64,000 bases of DNA from Phoebastria nigripes (taxonomy: Eukaryota; Chordata; Aves; Procellariiformes; Diomedeidae), in assembly GCA_035582835.1 (NCBI GenBank), contig JAYKAV010002950.1, positions 266,514 through 330,513 of the forward strand, written 5' to 3'. Under the pieces are notes generated by a model. That model was given only the letters and a program-made list of their open reading frames with translations. It made no database searches and was not told the origin of the DNA. Of the stretch, positions 24,492 through 38,805 are shown in pieces. Every line of letters begins with the position of its first letter. The stretch's first letter is position 1. Made by a program: the position numbers and the translations under genes.

Positions 24492-24520
24492 AAAAAAAAA
24501 TTAAAAAAAAAAAAAAAAAA
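24492..24520. repeat. Poly-A low-complexity tract
   Basis: A9, TT, then A18 (24503-24520). It lies beside the N gap. It could be the tail of a retroposed sequence now hidden in the gap, but nothing supports that beyond the A-run itself. Confidence 0.85.
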
Positions 24521-26088
24521 GGTTAATATTCTTTCTGACTATCTTCTTAGGAAATTAATGAAATAAGATGACTGCTGTGAATATTGTTTTCCATATTTTC
24601 AGTCATTTATTTATGGAAATATGATAGTTGCTGNTAGCCTAACCTCTGGTGACTTCTTTTTCCCCCAAGGTTGGAGGTGGTGGTTAAGACATAAAAGAAG
24701 AAGAAGCAGGTGGCAAGCAGCTTAGAGCACTTTCTTGAACCTGTGCTTGTAATTACAGTGACAAAAGGAAAGCTTCAGTAATTTTGACCCATTTGTCTGG
24801 TGACAAGATGCTTTGGAATTACACATGGCTGCAGATGTTAGTGCGGATTGCCTAAAAAGAAGCAAAAAAAACCCCAGGGATTTTTGGGAAATTAAAAAAT
24901 TATTGGATATTTTCTTACGAATTTCAACTTAAGAANGAGTTCCTTTAAACTCTTACAAAGGCTGAGCAGAAGAAAAGAAAAATCATTGGGGAAAGTGGGT
25001 TCAAAACAGTATATAAGTATTCTGATCAGTCCTGTTCTGTTCTGATGTCTCAACCAAATAACCAGAGACTGTTTCATGGTTAAAAAGACAGACATCCTAC
25101 TATTATTGCATATCTTGTCAGGGTTCCCCTTGATACCAGTATTTCAAAGCTTCAGGCTGAACTCTGCCTCTTTGGGCACAAATTTATGGCCGTCACAAGT
25201 AACTCCTCTGAACAGCAGTTAAGGAGTTATAATGGTTTAAAAATAGTGTTCTTCTGAAGAAGAACAAAGGTCTTTGAAAAATCATCCCAGTGCAAAGTAG
25301 AAACGAATCACCCACCCAAATTCTACAGCATATACCAGAGGAGATATAATTTAAGCCATTGTTTAAAGTGTGGATTATCTTTTATGTACTATTCAAAAGG
25401 CTTTGGAGGGGCCTAAAAATTACTTTTTTGTGCTTGGATTATAAGATTCAGATCTTCAGTGAGAAATAAGAAATGAGTAAGAAGAATTTCTGTGGTATGA
25501 GAGGATGATTCTTGTTTCACTGGACACCTTGGTTGGTCTACAAAGACCTGAGACACCTTTGAAAAAGAACACATAAAAATATTTTCCATTGCTGCAGTGT
25601 TTATAAAACCTAGTGTGTGAAATTCTGCACNTGAGTAAGATTAAGGAATTTAAATTGTAAACACAATTACTTTGGGAAAAAAGGGAATGGGGTGATTATT
25701 CTGCAAAAGCATCACTTTGCTGAAAAAAGGGAAAGTTTTTTTACGCAGTATGAGTGCTTTTTCTATAGGGGTCAATGGCAGTAGCANGGAAATCTCATAC
25801 TATGTCAATATGGTAATTACAATCTGCAAATGGTGAGAAGTATTTCCTATTTAGCTCAAAATCATAGTGGTTAGAATTTAAAGTCTTCAAGCAGTTTAAA
25901 GTTCTTGGATTTTTCTTTATTATTTTGTAATTAATCAAACATTAAGGTACATCTATGCATTCAACACAGTTAGACAATTTTACCCACATAGTATGTATCT
26001 GCTCCTTGATACATGGAGTATCTCAGAGGGGAAACTCTCAACCAGCATGTTTGTTTGCCTGAGCCATATCTGATCTCCCAAGATAGAC

Positions 26089-26100
26089 ATGCATATGCAT
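26089..26100. promoter_or_regulatory. Perfect MORE-type POU palindrome (ATGCATATGCAT)
   Basis: A 12-bp perfect palindrome identical to the MORE site described for dimers of Oct-1/Oct-4-type POU proteins. It is only a sequence match. The site is short and AT-rich, so chance cannot be excluded. Confidence 0.3.
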
Positions 26101-29100
26101 GCACTAATAGAAAATCAGTCACTATAAAAAGAGTGTTTAAAAATTAAAAGAATAATTTTATGAGATGTTGTCATACAGGACTGCCAAATAATGCAAAAAG
26201 AAATACATATTTAAAACTGCCCTGTGTTGGCAAAACTCTGTTCTCACGAGGACATCTGGAAACTTGGTCACTGACTGAAAAGATTACAGAGTACACAGCA
26301 GAGATGAGTGGTTTTGAAATGTCCCTTTAATCAGTCTCCGTCTACGCAAGTTCAGTTTTCATTTGGAGAAGGAGTAAGGGAAGCCATGGTAAAGAGTGAG
26401 AAACAACCAGAAAAGTTGGTGACTAACGAAAGAGTGATTGTACAGAAAACTGAAAGCAGCAATACACTCAATGATTACAAATTCTTAAGAGAATATTTGA
26501 AATTTTTGTAACTGAGAATAAAGCCTGAGTATATCTGGTGAAAAACTTAACTNGAATGTAATTACAATTGGAGAAAAAGCTTTTCTTTTTTTTTTAAGAA
26601 TAAACACTGATTTTGAAGTTACAGAATAACAGATATGCCTGTGCTCATGGGTTGTTTTGAAAGCCCACCTTTCTGGTGCTTCCCAAAGTACCTATGCTTT
26701 CAGCATGTGCTTCATTTCAAAACCCAGGGCAAGCCCTCCTTTCGGGAGGTGCACTGTGCCTGGTGTGATCTGGGACACACTGCAGCAGTGTGAGTTGGAA
26801 GGTTCAGAAGCGTTGCATGAAGTGCAGGCACTGCTGCAACCTGAATAAAAAGCAGACTCAATTATCGTTGACAGATGATTTTATTATGCAGATAACAGAT
26901 TTGCTTAATAAGGAACAGTTATTACAGAAAGTGACTGCCACTTCATTAACCAGGACAAGTCCAAAACCAAANCAGATACTCTGGCTGTAACTGCTGCCTG
27001 AACCTTCTTAAGTCTGAAAACTCTCTGCGCCTGTCCAAAGGGCTTAGCTTCTCCTAAACTGTGTTTTATCCAGAAGGTTCAGCTAGATTTTAAGGTCCCT
27101 CAGACGCATCCCTCCTCTTACTATTCTGTTTTCATCTCTTTCATCATATTCCAAATGCACTTAAGATGTTAACCTGCTATATTATTAGTTTAAGAAAGAG
27201 TTGAAATGAAAAGGTTTTATCATTTTAGTGATAATTAGAGCAAACCAACATGTCAATGTTTCTTTGTGTATTGGTATCTGTTACACCAGACCTGATATGT
27301 CATATCTATAGAAAGCAATTCTGCNAAGGGCGTGGACTCCCAAGTCTTTGACTTCCAGGTACGCTCCGAAGGAAGGTCCTCTCTTTCTCAAGGACATGCA
27401 GATATCAGATACCACCGGTGAACTCTTAGGAAAAGTGGAAGAGTGATCCCTGACTGTAAAACAAATTGTCTTTAAACTGCTCTTAACATTAAAATAGAAT
27501 GAAGGTTATCGTGCATCTGTAATCAGATTTTCTGTGTTTTCTGATATCTCCTGGTGACAATAACAAAATCAACATTTTAAGAAAGTGCATCTTAAACCTC
27601 GTCCAGAATGTCAAAATTAAAACAAAGGAGAGGATCCATAAAACCAAATAAAAAGACAAAGTGAAAGAAACATGTCAAAACAGTGTAGTTTTCCTAAATC
27701 CTCTGCTGAAGGTGTAAATTNCCAGTCTGACACAACTGCCAGTCTGAGCTCCTCTGGTTAATAATCAGTTTAATCATAAAAATAACTNTTTAAAGCAATA
27801 AGATGGATGGACTATCTATTCTGAAATTTCACTGCCCCAAAAGTAATCTGTCATCCTTAAGAATATTATTTTTTAAACTGTTATTAAATGCCAACNTGGT
27901 AAAAGTGTACTTGCAAAATGCTGGAAGAATGCTTTCTGACTTATTTTATGGATTTTTGTTAAGCCTGACTTGAAAGGAAGATTTATTTTCAATTCTAGGG
28001 AAATATTTTAAGAGCAGGGTTAGTTCTCAACGGAACTGACTGCCCAAGGAGGCTGCAGTTTTAGGAAGAGATCAGGCTTAGAAAAGTTAGTCTTGTCATA
28101 TGTCAGAGTATTGAGTACAAAAATCCATGAGGTCTCATCTAGTCTCTTGCTATGAGGCTATGAATTCTCCCTAACTATTGCCGTATTATTTAAACTATTG
28201 ATAAATAATTGAGAAATTATTTGGTAATGGATTTTTTTCCTAGTGTTATGAACAGTTGACTAGTAGGGCAGGTAAAACTGCTGTAGTGATACACTGGGTC
28301 TTTCAAGAATCCAGCCCCATCTAACCTCCAGGGTCTTTTCAGCACTGTATGCCAAACACCTTCCTAACTTGTCTCAATACTTCTTGAGAAGATCAGCTGA
28401 CCCAGACCTCTCATTTTATTCAATTTATTCCTCAGATCCTAAACAGGTAGTCTTGGAAAGCTGCTTTAGCCTTCAAAGTTGCAGAGGTCTTGATATCTGA
28501 TATTTTGCACAAGAGCAGCTACACTCAATTCACCTAGAACTGGTGATATATGCGAACATGAATTGTCAAGTAATTTGTACTGGGGTATTAAAGGCTACAA
28601 GCTTGGTGCATAAATTAAAAGCAAACTGTTTATCCATGCCTTACAAACTGATGGGTAGGGAGCCACTGGCTGCTCACAGACAGTTAGTTCTCTCTCCATT
28701 TGCAGACTGTGGAAGATACAGCAGGAGATGCATGTAGACCATGACCAAAGGGCCAAAGCGAGGTCTAGAACTCATAAGTCTCCAAAGAACAAATTCATTC
28801 AGGTAAATGTTGTACAGTTTACACAGATGGAAGTCTTGCAATTTTTTTAGAGCTTCAAGATGTCCCTCAGAGAAACAGGCATTTTCTTGTGTGCCCTAAA
28901 ATGGTGCTTAGTTGAGATTCTCCAACCTGCATGGAAAGCGCTCATGTATGATGATTATGATGATGGCAGGCAGCAACTTGTGCAAGCATGTTACACTCTG
29001 GAAATTAGAGTAGGTTGTTGGAGGCTGTGATGGAGGAGGTTTTTTATAAGCTTTATTTTAAAGCCCTTATGTGCTCGCTGCTTCTTACCCCCTGCTCATG

Positions 29101-32100
29101 AGGCCAGATAGAAAAAAAAATTGATTATATTTTTCTGCAGATCATATTTAAAGAAGAAAGAAGAAAATTCCCAAAGAAGTTCTACTTCACCTATTATCAT
29201 TGTAGAAATATCCATCTTGTCCTTTGATATGGCTCATTTCAAATAATAAATAGATGCTTTTCTCTGGAGATCGAGTCAATACACATTTCCCTTTAGCTGT
29301 ACAATAAAAAATGTCATGCTATAAGAGTTATAGTTTTCCTAATTTTCCACAGTCCTGGCAGATATTGATTGTGCANATATCGATATTTGCATGAATGTAA
29401 TCAAACAAATGTAGTAGCTGACTAGTATTTCTTGCTGAATATGTCCCATGTATATGTTATTTGAAGTATGTGACTCGTTTCTAGGATTAGTCTGATCATA
29501 ACAATTTTTGTTGTGTAGTTCTGTAAAGGAGTAAAACATGGCTTGTGAGGTGAAAAAGAATAAATCCAGGATTAAAAATCCAGGATGGCTCCGTGAGAAA
29601 CTCCTGTCCACATCCATACAGCAGTAGGGCCCTCAGTCATCTCCCAATAGTCCAAAGTATCTGTCCACAGGGTGTTTGTGGGGAAGGTGATACATGCTGC
29701 TGAGTAACGCTGTTGCAGACCCAGGCATGCCTCTGTGGTAGAAATACTCTGAGATGGTCCCTGGTCCTGTTCTCCCTCATTCTGTTGCCTGTGATAGATT
29801 CTCTACCAATGAAAGGAAAAAATATTATTTGGGTTGGCTTCCTGAGTAACAGCCTCATGTTCTGGGTCTCAGCTTAGTATTTTTGATAGTCAGTGGGTCT
29901 TTTTCAAAACTACTGCCTCTGGATTCAAGTAGTTTCACAGACACCTAAACTTTCACTTTATAAGTTTCCAGCTTTCCTTGTTCTAAAAAGAACAAATTGA
30001 ATCTAGAAGTTCAAAAATACTACAAGGCAAGAAATCCTNCATTTACAACATTTTTACTGCTTGCAATGTTGTATGTTAGAAATCCTCTCTTATTCAGAAA
30101 ATTCATATCCAGAGTAGCTGTGGCTGTAGTTAAGATTATAAAAGCTCACAAATATCTTTGAACATCAGCCTAACTCTCTTTCATACAGGCCTGTCAATTA
30201 ACGGACTGTAAAGATGCATAGTTGTTTCATGAAGAACATGTCCTATGCAACTTAAATCTTTTGCAGAAATGAGAACATCTCCAATTATTTTTCATGTAGC
30301 TTCTCTAGATGATCAGTAAATACCCCTCAAGAAACCTGCAAATAAAAATAAAGACTATTTTTCACCACAAACTGTAATTACTTTAATTATAGGATAATTA
30401 TAAAAATAATGCGTTTGAACACAGCTTTCGGGTTTTTTTTTGTTTTCTAAATATTATCATCTTTCTATATTTTCTGATGTGTAAACAGGAAACATTTAAG
30501 TTTAGATGAAGAGCAGGTGAACTGCCTGCAATACAAACTGGGACAATCAAATGATGATTAAGCTATTGAAAACTACCCAACTAACAGATAATTTTTAAGT
30601 GAGCAGGTGTACTTAGTCATTATAACTTTAAAATGGAAAATATATTTGAATTAAGTTCTAAAACCCCTGTATATTAACAGTACTGGTCTATCATTGACAA
30701 CCATGCCAGAAAGTTCTGTACAGAGTTAGAAATTCAGATTTTACTCCCAAGGTGTCAATGGAAAGGTAAAAAACTTCCAGAGATTTTCCTTAGAAAAATG
30801 ATTTGGGATTATATTACTATAAATACACATTTTTATAAATGAACTGTTTCAGTACCCAAAGGACCAGGAAAAAAATCAATATCAATGCCCAGCTAATAAA
30901 AGTGGATACAGATTTTATTTTTTTGCGTTTTAGATACTGCATTCTTGACCTTGACTTTTATAGCTGTGTATACCACCTAGTATGTTAGATCCGCAAATGT
31001 CACATCTTCTGAAAGTCATGGTCCTCATTGTAATAGGTAAATTCACTTGCATGGCACTTAAGTGGATAAATCCACAGGTTTGGTTTCACAGGCCTAATAG
31101 TGATTGATAGGTGAACTTCATACCATCTAAATTAGAAATAGATAAACTTTGTTTACCTGCATTTAGCTGCGACTATCCTACGAGCTCAATGTACAACAGA
31201 AATGCCATTTAATCCTGCTTCAGGCTCTCCTGTATAACACGGTAAATCCTCAGATGCCTCTAATACAGTGGTGCCAAAATTCCCTGCAATCAGTTCCCAT
31301 TGCTACTCAAACCACTCATATTCTCCAAGATTTTGAAATGGGTTTTCATCAACTGTTTTGAAAAATCAAGCTGCCTGTGTAGTTTACTAAATATCAATGC
31401 GCTTTCCTAACAAGCTAGAAAATTCTGATCAGTGCTAAGCAATATGAAAAATTAATGTAATGACTGAATTAATCCAGCTAGTGAGTAGATGTTAACACTA
31501 CTAGAATTGCTATAGGACAGTCCTCATGCTATCTTGTTCTTTAATGACATCAAAAATATTTTATAGCATAACTGTGAATGTTGCATGTGTATATTTGTTG
31601 GTCATAATTTCTAAACTGAGAAAACTCAATTTTGTTACTGCTCTCAGTATCCGTATGAGCTGTAGGCATACATGCTTCTGGATCCATTTTTTGCGTGCTC
31701 AATTCTATCCTAGATGCAAAGTTTACACTGGGGTAATATCACTGAAAGTCTTTTATATATATATTTTTGTTTTTGCAGAGCAATTGGCAGAGAAATCACT
31801 TCCAAAGGGATAAAGTCACAAGTCACATGCAAATGGAAAAGATTCCAGCTCCAATTCTGAGCCATAAACAATGGCTTATCATTTATTACTAATGTTTGGA
31901 AATCTTAATACCAAAACATATTCCTTGCTGCTATCTGTTTTACTAGCACTCCTTTAGACTCACAGGGGTTGGCTTCCGCACAGTCACACCCAATGCAAGT
32001 CTCCGCAAATCTCTGCGGAGGTCACAGTTAGACCCCACAGTGACAAATCTTTAATGTATGCTTTAGAACTGACAGCAGACCTCACGCCAGTCCCTTCACT

Positions 32101-35100
32101 GCACAAACAAGAGGGATTTCTTTACTTGTGGATGGAAGCTGTTCACGTTTTTATGGAGAAAAGATTGTCGTATGCCAGACATGCTTTTGCAGTTTATTTG
32201 CATGTGTCCTTTTGCTAAGAACCTTAAAATTTGAATGTAATCAGAGTGATTTTCCTTACTTCTCATTTTAGGGAAACATTTTTCTTTGTATGTGTGTCTC
32301 ATGAAAAAATGCAGAATGGGTCAAGCAGCAGACTTCCTTGGCCTTTTGGAATGCACCCAGCTACTGAAGGCNTTGGTTTATACTACGTGGCATAGATGGA
32401 ACAAACAAACATTTACTGTTTATCTAGCAAAGGAGACAACCACCTATGACCTCCCTTTGCTGCTCTGAATGTACAGCTACCCATATTTCAGTACTTGCAC
32501 ACTCCAGTATTACCACTAACATACAACGCAAACAGCAAAAGAACAAACGCATTGCAACAGCAACAAGAATCTCTTCAGTAGCTGAGATCTCTTCACACTT
32601 GTGAGTTGAAAGCACAGAGCCATAAATATCATAAAGACACAACTAAGGGCGAGAAAGGCCTATTTACATTTAATAGGACTTTGTAGACTTCCTTGGCCTG
32701 ATCTCAGTGACGTGGTGTGTAAATGATGCCATTTCACTGATTTAAAAGGAGCTAGACAGCACAAGCTCTGAAGTCACCAGGTTGTACCACTATTTATCAG
32801 GAAAATTCTTATTCTAAATGTCTGAGTTTACCTCTTCAGGCATAGTTAACCCATATGTAGTCACAGCATTTCAAATTTTGCTTGGAGCATAAATATGAGG
32901 TTAGAGAATTGAAGGAGAGTTTTTATACATCCTTAAAATTTATGTTTTAGCATATGACAAGGAAGCGTCCCCATGTATGAAGATTAGGTACTTATTTCCT
33001 CTGCAAGCCCATGGTCATGGCTTTTCTCATCATAAACTGTGTACTTTCATTTCTACTCTTGCTGTTTTTATTCACCTCTCCATTGTTAGACAATTAAGTG
33101 GTAGAAGCTGTTAATATTATGTTAAAAAATTCATCCTATTTCACGGGTTTTTTTCCAGTCTTGTTCCACTATTTTCATGTGAAAACATGGATAGAAACAC
33201 TTAGTAAAACAAAAGACATGCAAAATATCAGAAGTAGGACATTTGTGGATAATCTTCAAAACTAATTGCCATATGAATTAAAGAATTCAAACTACCAACT
33301 TGCTGTAGCTTCTAAGAGTTTTTTCTTGTATATATAGGAACATTTGTGTTGCTTTAAAAGATGTATGTGTATGAAGCATTTCTCAATAAAAAGCATCAAA
33401 ATCATGCTCAAAATGTCACTTTGAGCTCTCTTATATGCATGGTATCATCTGCTACTTGAAATTAGGAAAGCTGGGAGGATAAGCAGTTTCCTTTAATGGG
33501 AAAAGATGGCAATTTCTCCAACAAATAGCTCTGTACAATGGCAGTACAGCTCAGAGAGACGGAAAAATTGAGAGGAATTACACTGCAGAATCAACATCTT
33601 CTCCAACCCCTATGGGAAAGAGCTGTCCATTAGACCAGTAATTCTGACTGGATTTGACAAGTGCAGTATATGTCCATGCCAAGGATTAATTTTTTTTCAG
33701 ATTTAGGTACCAGGTGCATTAAGTTTATGATTTGCATACCTTCACTTAGTATTACTGTCCTTATTTATTCTTTAAAGAGCACTTATTACACTGCAAATGC
33801 AGTGTAACATGCACTATATATGGCTTATAGCTATAAACAAGTATGCTGCTGTTTAGATTTTCTTTGAAGTTCCAAAAAGCTACTTAAAAACATCAGTATT
33901 GTACTGCAAAAATATGTCTAATGAATTATTGTGGAACATGTGTGCTCACATAAAGTATGACAATAATACTATATATTCATATGTAAAACAAGAGGCTTTT
34001 CAGCAGGATATTAGTAGACATCATGCCATGATAACAGCAGGTGTTCTCCTCCTCTGGCCCTAAATTTCATTGTGTTTATGATCTCTTATCCCTACAGATC
34101 TCTAGATATGACCTAAAAATAAGAATGCTCTCTCCAAGTAAATAATGGCACAATCTGTTTAGACAATGCTAAAAGCTCTTGGTTTTTCTTACTCCAGCAA
34201 TTCTGAGTTAGCTAGACCTGGCTGATTCAAAGAGTCACCTCTAGATTTACCAATTGGAAATAGAATCTCAGGACATCTCAGTGTAGCTGCTCTAGAAAAG
34301 GAACAGCATGATTCACCATGATCAGCTTCCTCAGGAAAAAGAATTAAATTTAATTGGTTGAAACCATATCTTCCCACTGTCATTTTTAATAAATGGAATT
34401 ACATCAAATTTAAATTGGGGCCCCAAAAGTCATGTAATTTAGAGATCGTGGTAATGTCTCGGAGAGCTCCAAGGTAAACCTTGTGTCTTTATATTTTGCT
34501 CATTCTTTTCAGAACGTCTTTAAATTTAACCCCTTTCTTTTCAGATGTAGTAGCTAATTTGGTCATGACTTACTGGAGCCTAATTTGGAGTAGATGGTCC
34601 ATTCAACATCTTAATGCATCATGTAATGGATCTCCATCAGCTCTGGGAATTTTGGTCTTTCAAAATGCTGAGACATACAGTTTTGAAATATAATTAAAGG
34701 ATAATAAAATTATTCTTTACTTTGAATTCATACAAAAGTTGTCAATTTAAAAGTGTGACTAGAACTATGATGTAGGGTCAGATTCCTAGTCCCAGAAATG
34801 CCTGTTTGCATCATTCAATCAACAAAACGGAGTTTCTGCTAAAACAGTATAAAAAATGCCAAAAGGTAAGTGAGACCCAGGATGAGATCCATGGGAACAA
34901 GAAGGTACAGAGAAAACAAGCTAAGGAAACATTAATTAGCAAGTGGACTTAATAAAACACATATAGGAGCTAATCCTTCTCCCACTAAAGACAGTGGCAA
35001 TTCTACAGTCAACTGCAATTGCCCAGTTCACTCTGATAAGGCACACAGAAATAGTATTTAAAGAAAGGGGAATGTGACACCTAAACTTAGTATTTTATGT

Positions 35101-38100
35101 CAAAACACTCATTTACTAGTGCTATTAGGACCCCCACATTAAATTGGCTTTTGTTTGATGACTCATTCACAAACCACTCTTGATTTGTGTCAATACATTA
35201 GTATTGTATGTCTTTGATAACTTGTTCAGCTGAATGATTTTTAGTCACTGTGCTGTTCATGAACTGCTCATTTTGATTAATCATTATTTGTGGGATGTTA
35301 TTGGTCATACAGTATATTTTCTGCTTCTTGATTAGCTGACTGAAACTTTAACAAAAGATAATGAGTTATGACTAGCAAATAATGAACAGTGAGTAATGAA
35401 CAATGTATTTCAGGTAAAAATTTGGAGAATATTGGTGATTCACAGACACTGTTTTGAATACTGTGAACACTGGGCCAAAAATATTTGGAAATATCTTCTG
35501 TCATGGTGGCAAGAATAGCAACAAATCTATGGTCATTCATTTGTGACTATATTGCAGATGTATTTCTTGCATCATTCTACCAACTCTAACTCTGAGGTAG
35601 ACATATAAACTAATGCAACCTCTTTAATAAAGGTACAGGAGCTCAAATTGAGAAGTGGTTCCAAATAAACTNCTGAATAGATCCTGAGTGTGCTTCTTAA
35701 TTGGTTCTTTTCCATCTAAAATCTCCCATAATTATTCATTTTTGAGTCTCAATAAAAAATAAACCTCCACCTGGGAATGAAATCAAATATCAGATTTCTT
35801 AAATGGCATAGAACAGGTTAGTTTTTAACAACTGGTTGCAGCTGCTGGATTGACTTTAGTCTTCTCGGATTATATTGGTGACATTCTGGTATGTTTGCAG
35901 TAAATACAGAATAAAGGGCTCTTTTTGCTACAGTAGTTAGCTGCTTGCAAAATCTAATTAAGGCTTCATACTCCTTAACCATTAACATTATTCCTTTAAT
36001 AAGCACTAAATTAGGCAGGCATATGTGTCTGCCGATACGATATCATCAGGAAATCAAACACAGAAGGTCAGGACTTTTATGACTTTCCATGACATTTGAG
36101 TTACAAAGACTAAATCCCGTACACCCAATTATTATTCCCCTGTTTTTTAGGAGCAAACAGATCTAAGAAATCCTAAAATAAACTTGTATTAAGGCTGAAA
36201 TAAGAGAGGGATTAACTTCCACGGAAAACAAAACTAACTTGAGCATTGTGTTCCCTTACAGGACCAACCAGAGGAACAGATGCAGAACTTGCTGTAGTTT
36301 CATCAAACACATTAGCAGGCAGTGAAATTCCTTCTGTTTCTAAGCAGTCATCATGAAAGATGCTACAAATACTGTTCCTACCTAAATTTTCTGCATTTTT
36401 TTTTTATTTTACCCCATGGATGCTACTCTGAAATCTATTGGTTATGAGCCAAAGGGAACCTTGAGGCATGCAGAGAGAAATCTCACTCAATGGAGTGGGA
36501 GCTGCAGTGTTCACTTATCTAGGAGCTGAATTTGGATAGCTCTATTTCAGGAGTCAAGTCAGAATTTAAAACAAACCCTTACAATGGCTGCGCTTTCTGT
36601 GTTGGCTTTGTTTAGTCAGGTAGATTTCATTCCTGCTCTTCACTTTCTCTGATGTTTAAAATGGCTCCTAGGAGGATAAATCAGTTTCTCTTTTCATATA
36701 GAAAGTTAACACAAACACTAGATAACTTGCAGAGACTTCAAAGGAAAATGATAAAAATGCTTTGCAGACATAGGAAAAAAAATCCTCAGCACTCTTCATC
36801 CTCTCCGCATTTCCTCAGCTCTACAATGAAAAAACATGCTTAAGAAATTTTGGCTGAAAAAGGCCAACTGAATTTTCAGAAAGCATTTTGTGTTCAATCC
36901 AGTGCTGGAAAAAATGAGAGTGGATGTTTTTCTAATCTTAGGATCCAAGTGAGTATCCTACTGTTTCTGAAATTTAACCCTGGAATTCAATGAATATAAA
37001 TACAAGTGGTGAAATACTCTGATTTTGAAAGCAAAATTGAATGGGGTTTTATTTATCTAATTTAAAAATAACAATTATTTTTAAAAAATAAAAAAAATCT
37101 TTAGTACAATCATGCACTCCCTAAACAAGGAAAATGAAAATCCAGCATGATCCATTCTTTCTGTGTTTAACCAAAGCACCTGCCTCACTTGTATCTCTCA
37201 CTTAACTTCTATGGAATTTGTTATTCAGTATCTTAGACCCACTCCCATATCACAGCAAGTATTTTGCATTTATCAGCAAGGTACATTTAATAGTATATTT
37301 CTAAAGTGGTCAAAGATTACCACTCTTCAGTCAGCATAAAGGAATCAACTCTTAGGATGAGTCAATACAAAGAATTGACTATAATTCTTTTATGACTCAA
37401 TATGTGACTTGGGTTAACCTGCTTTTTTAAAAATGAAGTTTCTGTGGCAAGCAGGAGCAAAGAAATTTAGAAAGCAAAGTGGGACATCTAATGTAGCTCT
37501 TTAGTACCTGGAAATCACCACGATTTTGGATCCATGTAACAGTCTGAGGGCCATCCAATTTCTGCATGCAGCCCGAGTGTCCTCACCATCCCCAGAAGCT
37601 TTCTTCTCTGAATTGTCTTATGGCCAAGGACCTGTAGATGGGGACAAAGTAGATCCTGACACTTCTTTTTCCTTATATCTTTCAGTAAATCTGAAATTAC
37701 AAATTATGCTTATTTTCCCTTGTTTTAATTTTCTGAACTGTGCTCCTCTTTTCTCAGGTTTTCACACATATCCAGTCACCCAAGAGAAGCAGAAATGTCT
37801 AGGAAGAAACCCTGAGAAAGCACAAGCCACTATTTTTTCCTTCACTGAAAAAAAGATGCTCTTCTCTGGCAATCTCTGGCAGCAAAGTGAGGTCTGTGGC
37901 TAGGTCTGTGTGTTATATATGCAAAAATATGCTCTTGAATAGCTGCAAAATAGATAAATCATAACCATTTGTACAGCTCTGCCTGGTGTCCCACATGGAA
38001 GGGAAGGTGCAAATTGCTCAGACGGAGGAGCTCTCTGCTGCAATATGCTTTGCAAAGAGGGGATGTAGAAGAAAGGTGGTATAACTGGAACTCACACCCA

Positions 38101-38443
38101 TTTGTTTCTGAAAAGCCAGAGGACAAAACCAGTGCAAAAGCAATCCCACTGTGATTTTTGTTACTGTGAGGGAAGACCAGTGAGCAGGCCCGCTATTGAG
38201 CTTTCACTATGAGTTTACTGCCTAAAGGGGTGAGGAAAATCCATGCTCTACCCCTTGTATTTCTCCCTTCTCTCTCCAGACACTTGCTGATTTTTTCCTC
38301 ATTTTTAGCTTTTAATTATTTTTNCCATGCAGTAGAGTTATTATGCTCCAATTTTTAATTACTTAATTAAGGTGTGATCCTTATACCTGCAAATAAAGGT
38401 TTTTTTTTTTGCTAGTCTCCCACTGAGTCGCACAGGGCCCTAC

Positions 38444-38458
38444 ATGCATAATTTGCAT
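38444..38458 (+). promoter_or_regulatory. Paired POU/octamer-like site (ATGCATAATTTGCAT)
   Basis: Contains a perfect octamer ATTTGCAT (38451-38458; complement ATGCAAAT) directly after an ATGCAT half site. Homeodomain-type TAATTA and TTAATTAA motifs lie about 80 bp upstream (near 38357-38370). The cluster resembles a developmental enhancer, but there is no direct evidence for activity. Confidence 0.3.
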
Positions 38459-38694
38459 TAACAGCAATGGTCATTACCTGCTTAACCATCTCACAGATTA
38501 ATGGAAACTAGATTCCTGAACGTCACAGCAAGCTCCTCCAAAATTCTGGTTTGCAGTGACACAAGGACACTTGGAGCTCTGACCACTCATGGAGTAGTTT
38601 TTGCCATGAGGCTAGTAGTGGTGGCCCTGACACACAGAGACCTCTGAATGAAGATGTGGAATTTCAGCTGCTTTGTTTCTCTTCCATTAGCTTT

Positions 38695-38805
38695 CCATGT
38701 ATGTATTTGTAAATACACTTACATGTATTTACATGCATATCTCTGATCATACATACATGTGTATGCATGCACGGGCATGTAAGTGTTTATGTTTATATAT
38801 ATCTA
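38695..38805. repeat. Degenerate ATGT/ACAT-rich microsatellite-like tract
   Basis: Repeated but imperfect TACATG, TGTATG and CATGTA words (for example ATGTATGTAT near 38698 and ACATACATGTGTATGCATGC near 38752). This is a decayed tetranucleotide-type simple repeat. Confidence 0.65.

Noticed and set aside
37526..37903. 125-codon plus-strand open frame
   Set aside because: No recognisable family and no supporting gene structure; taken as chance.
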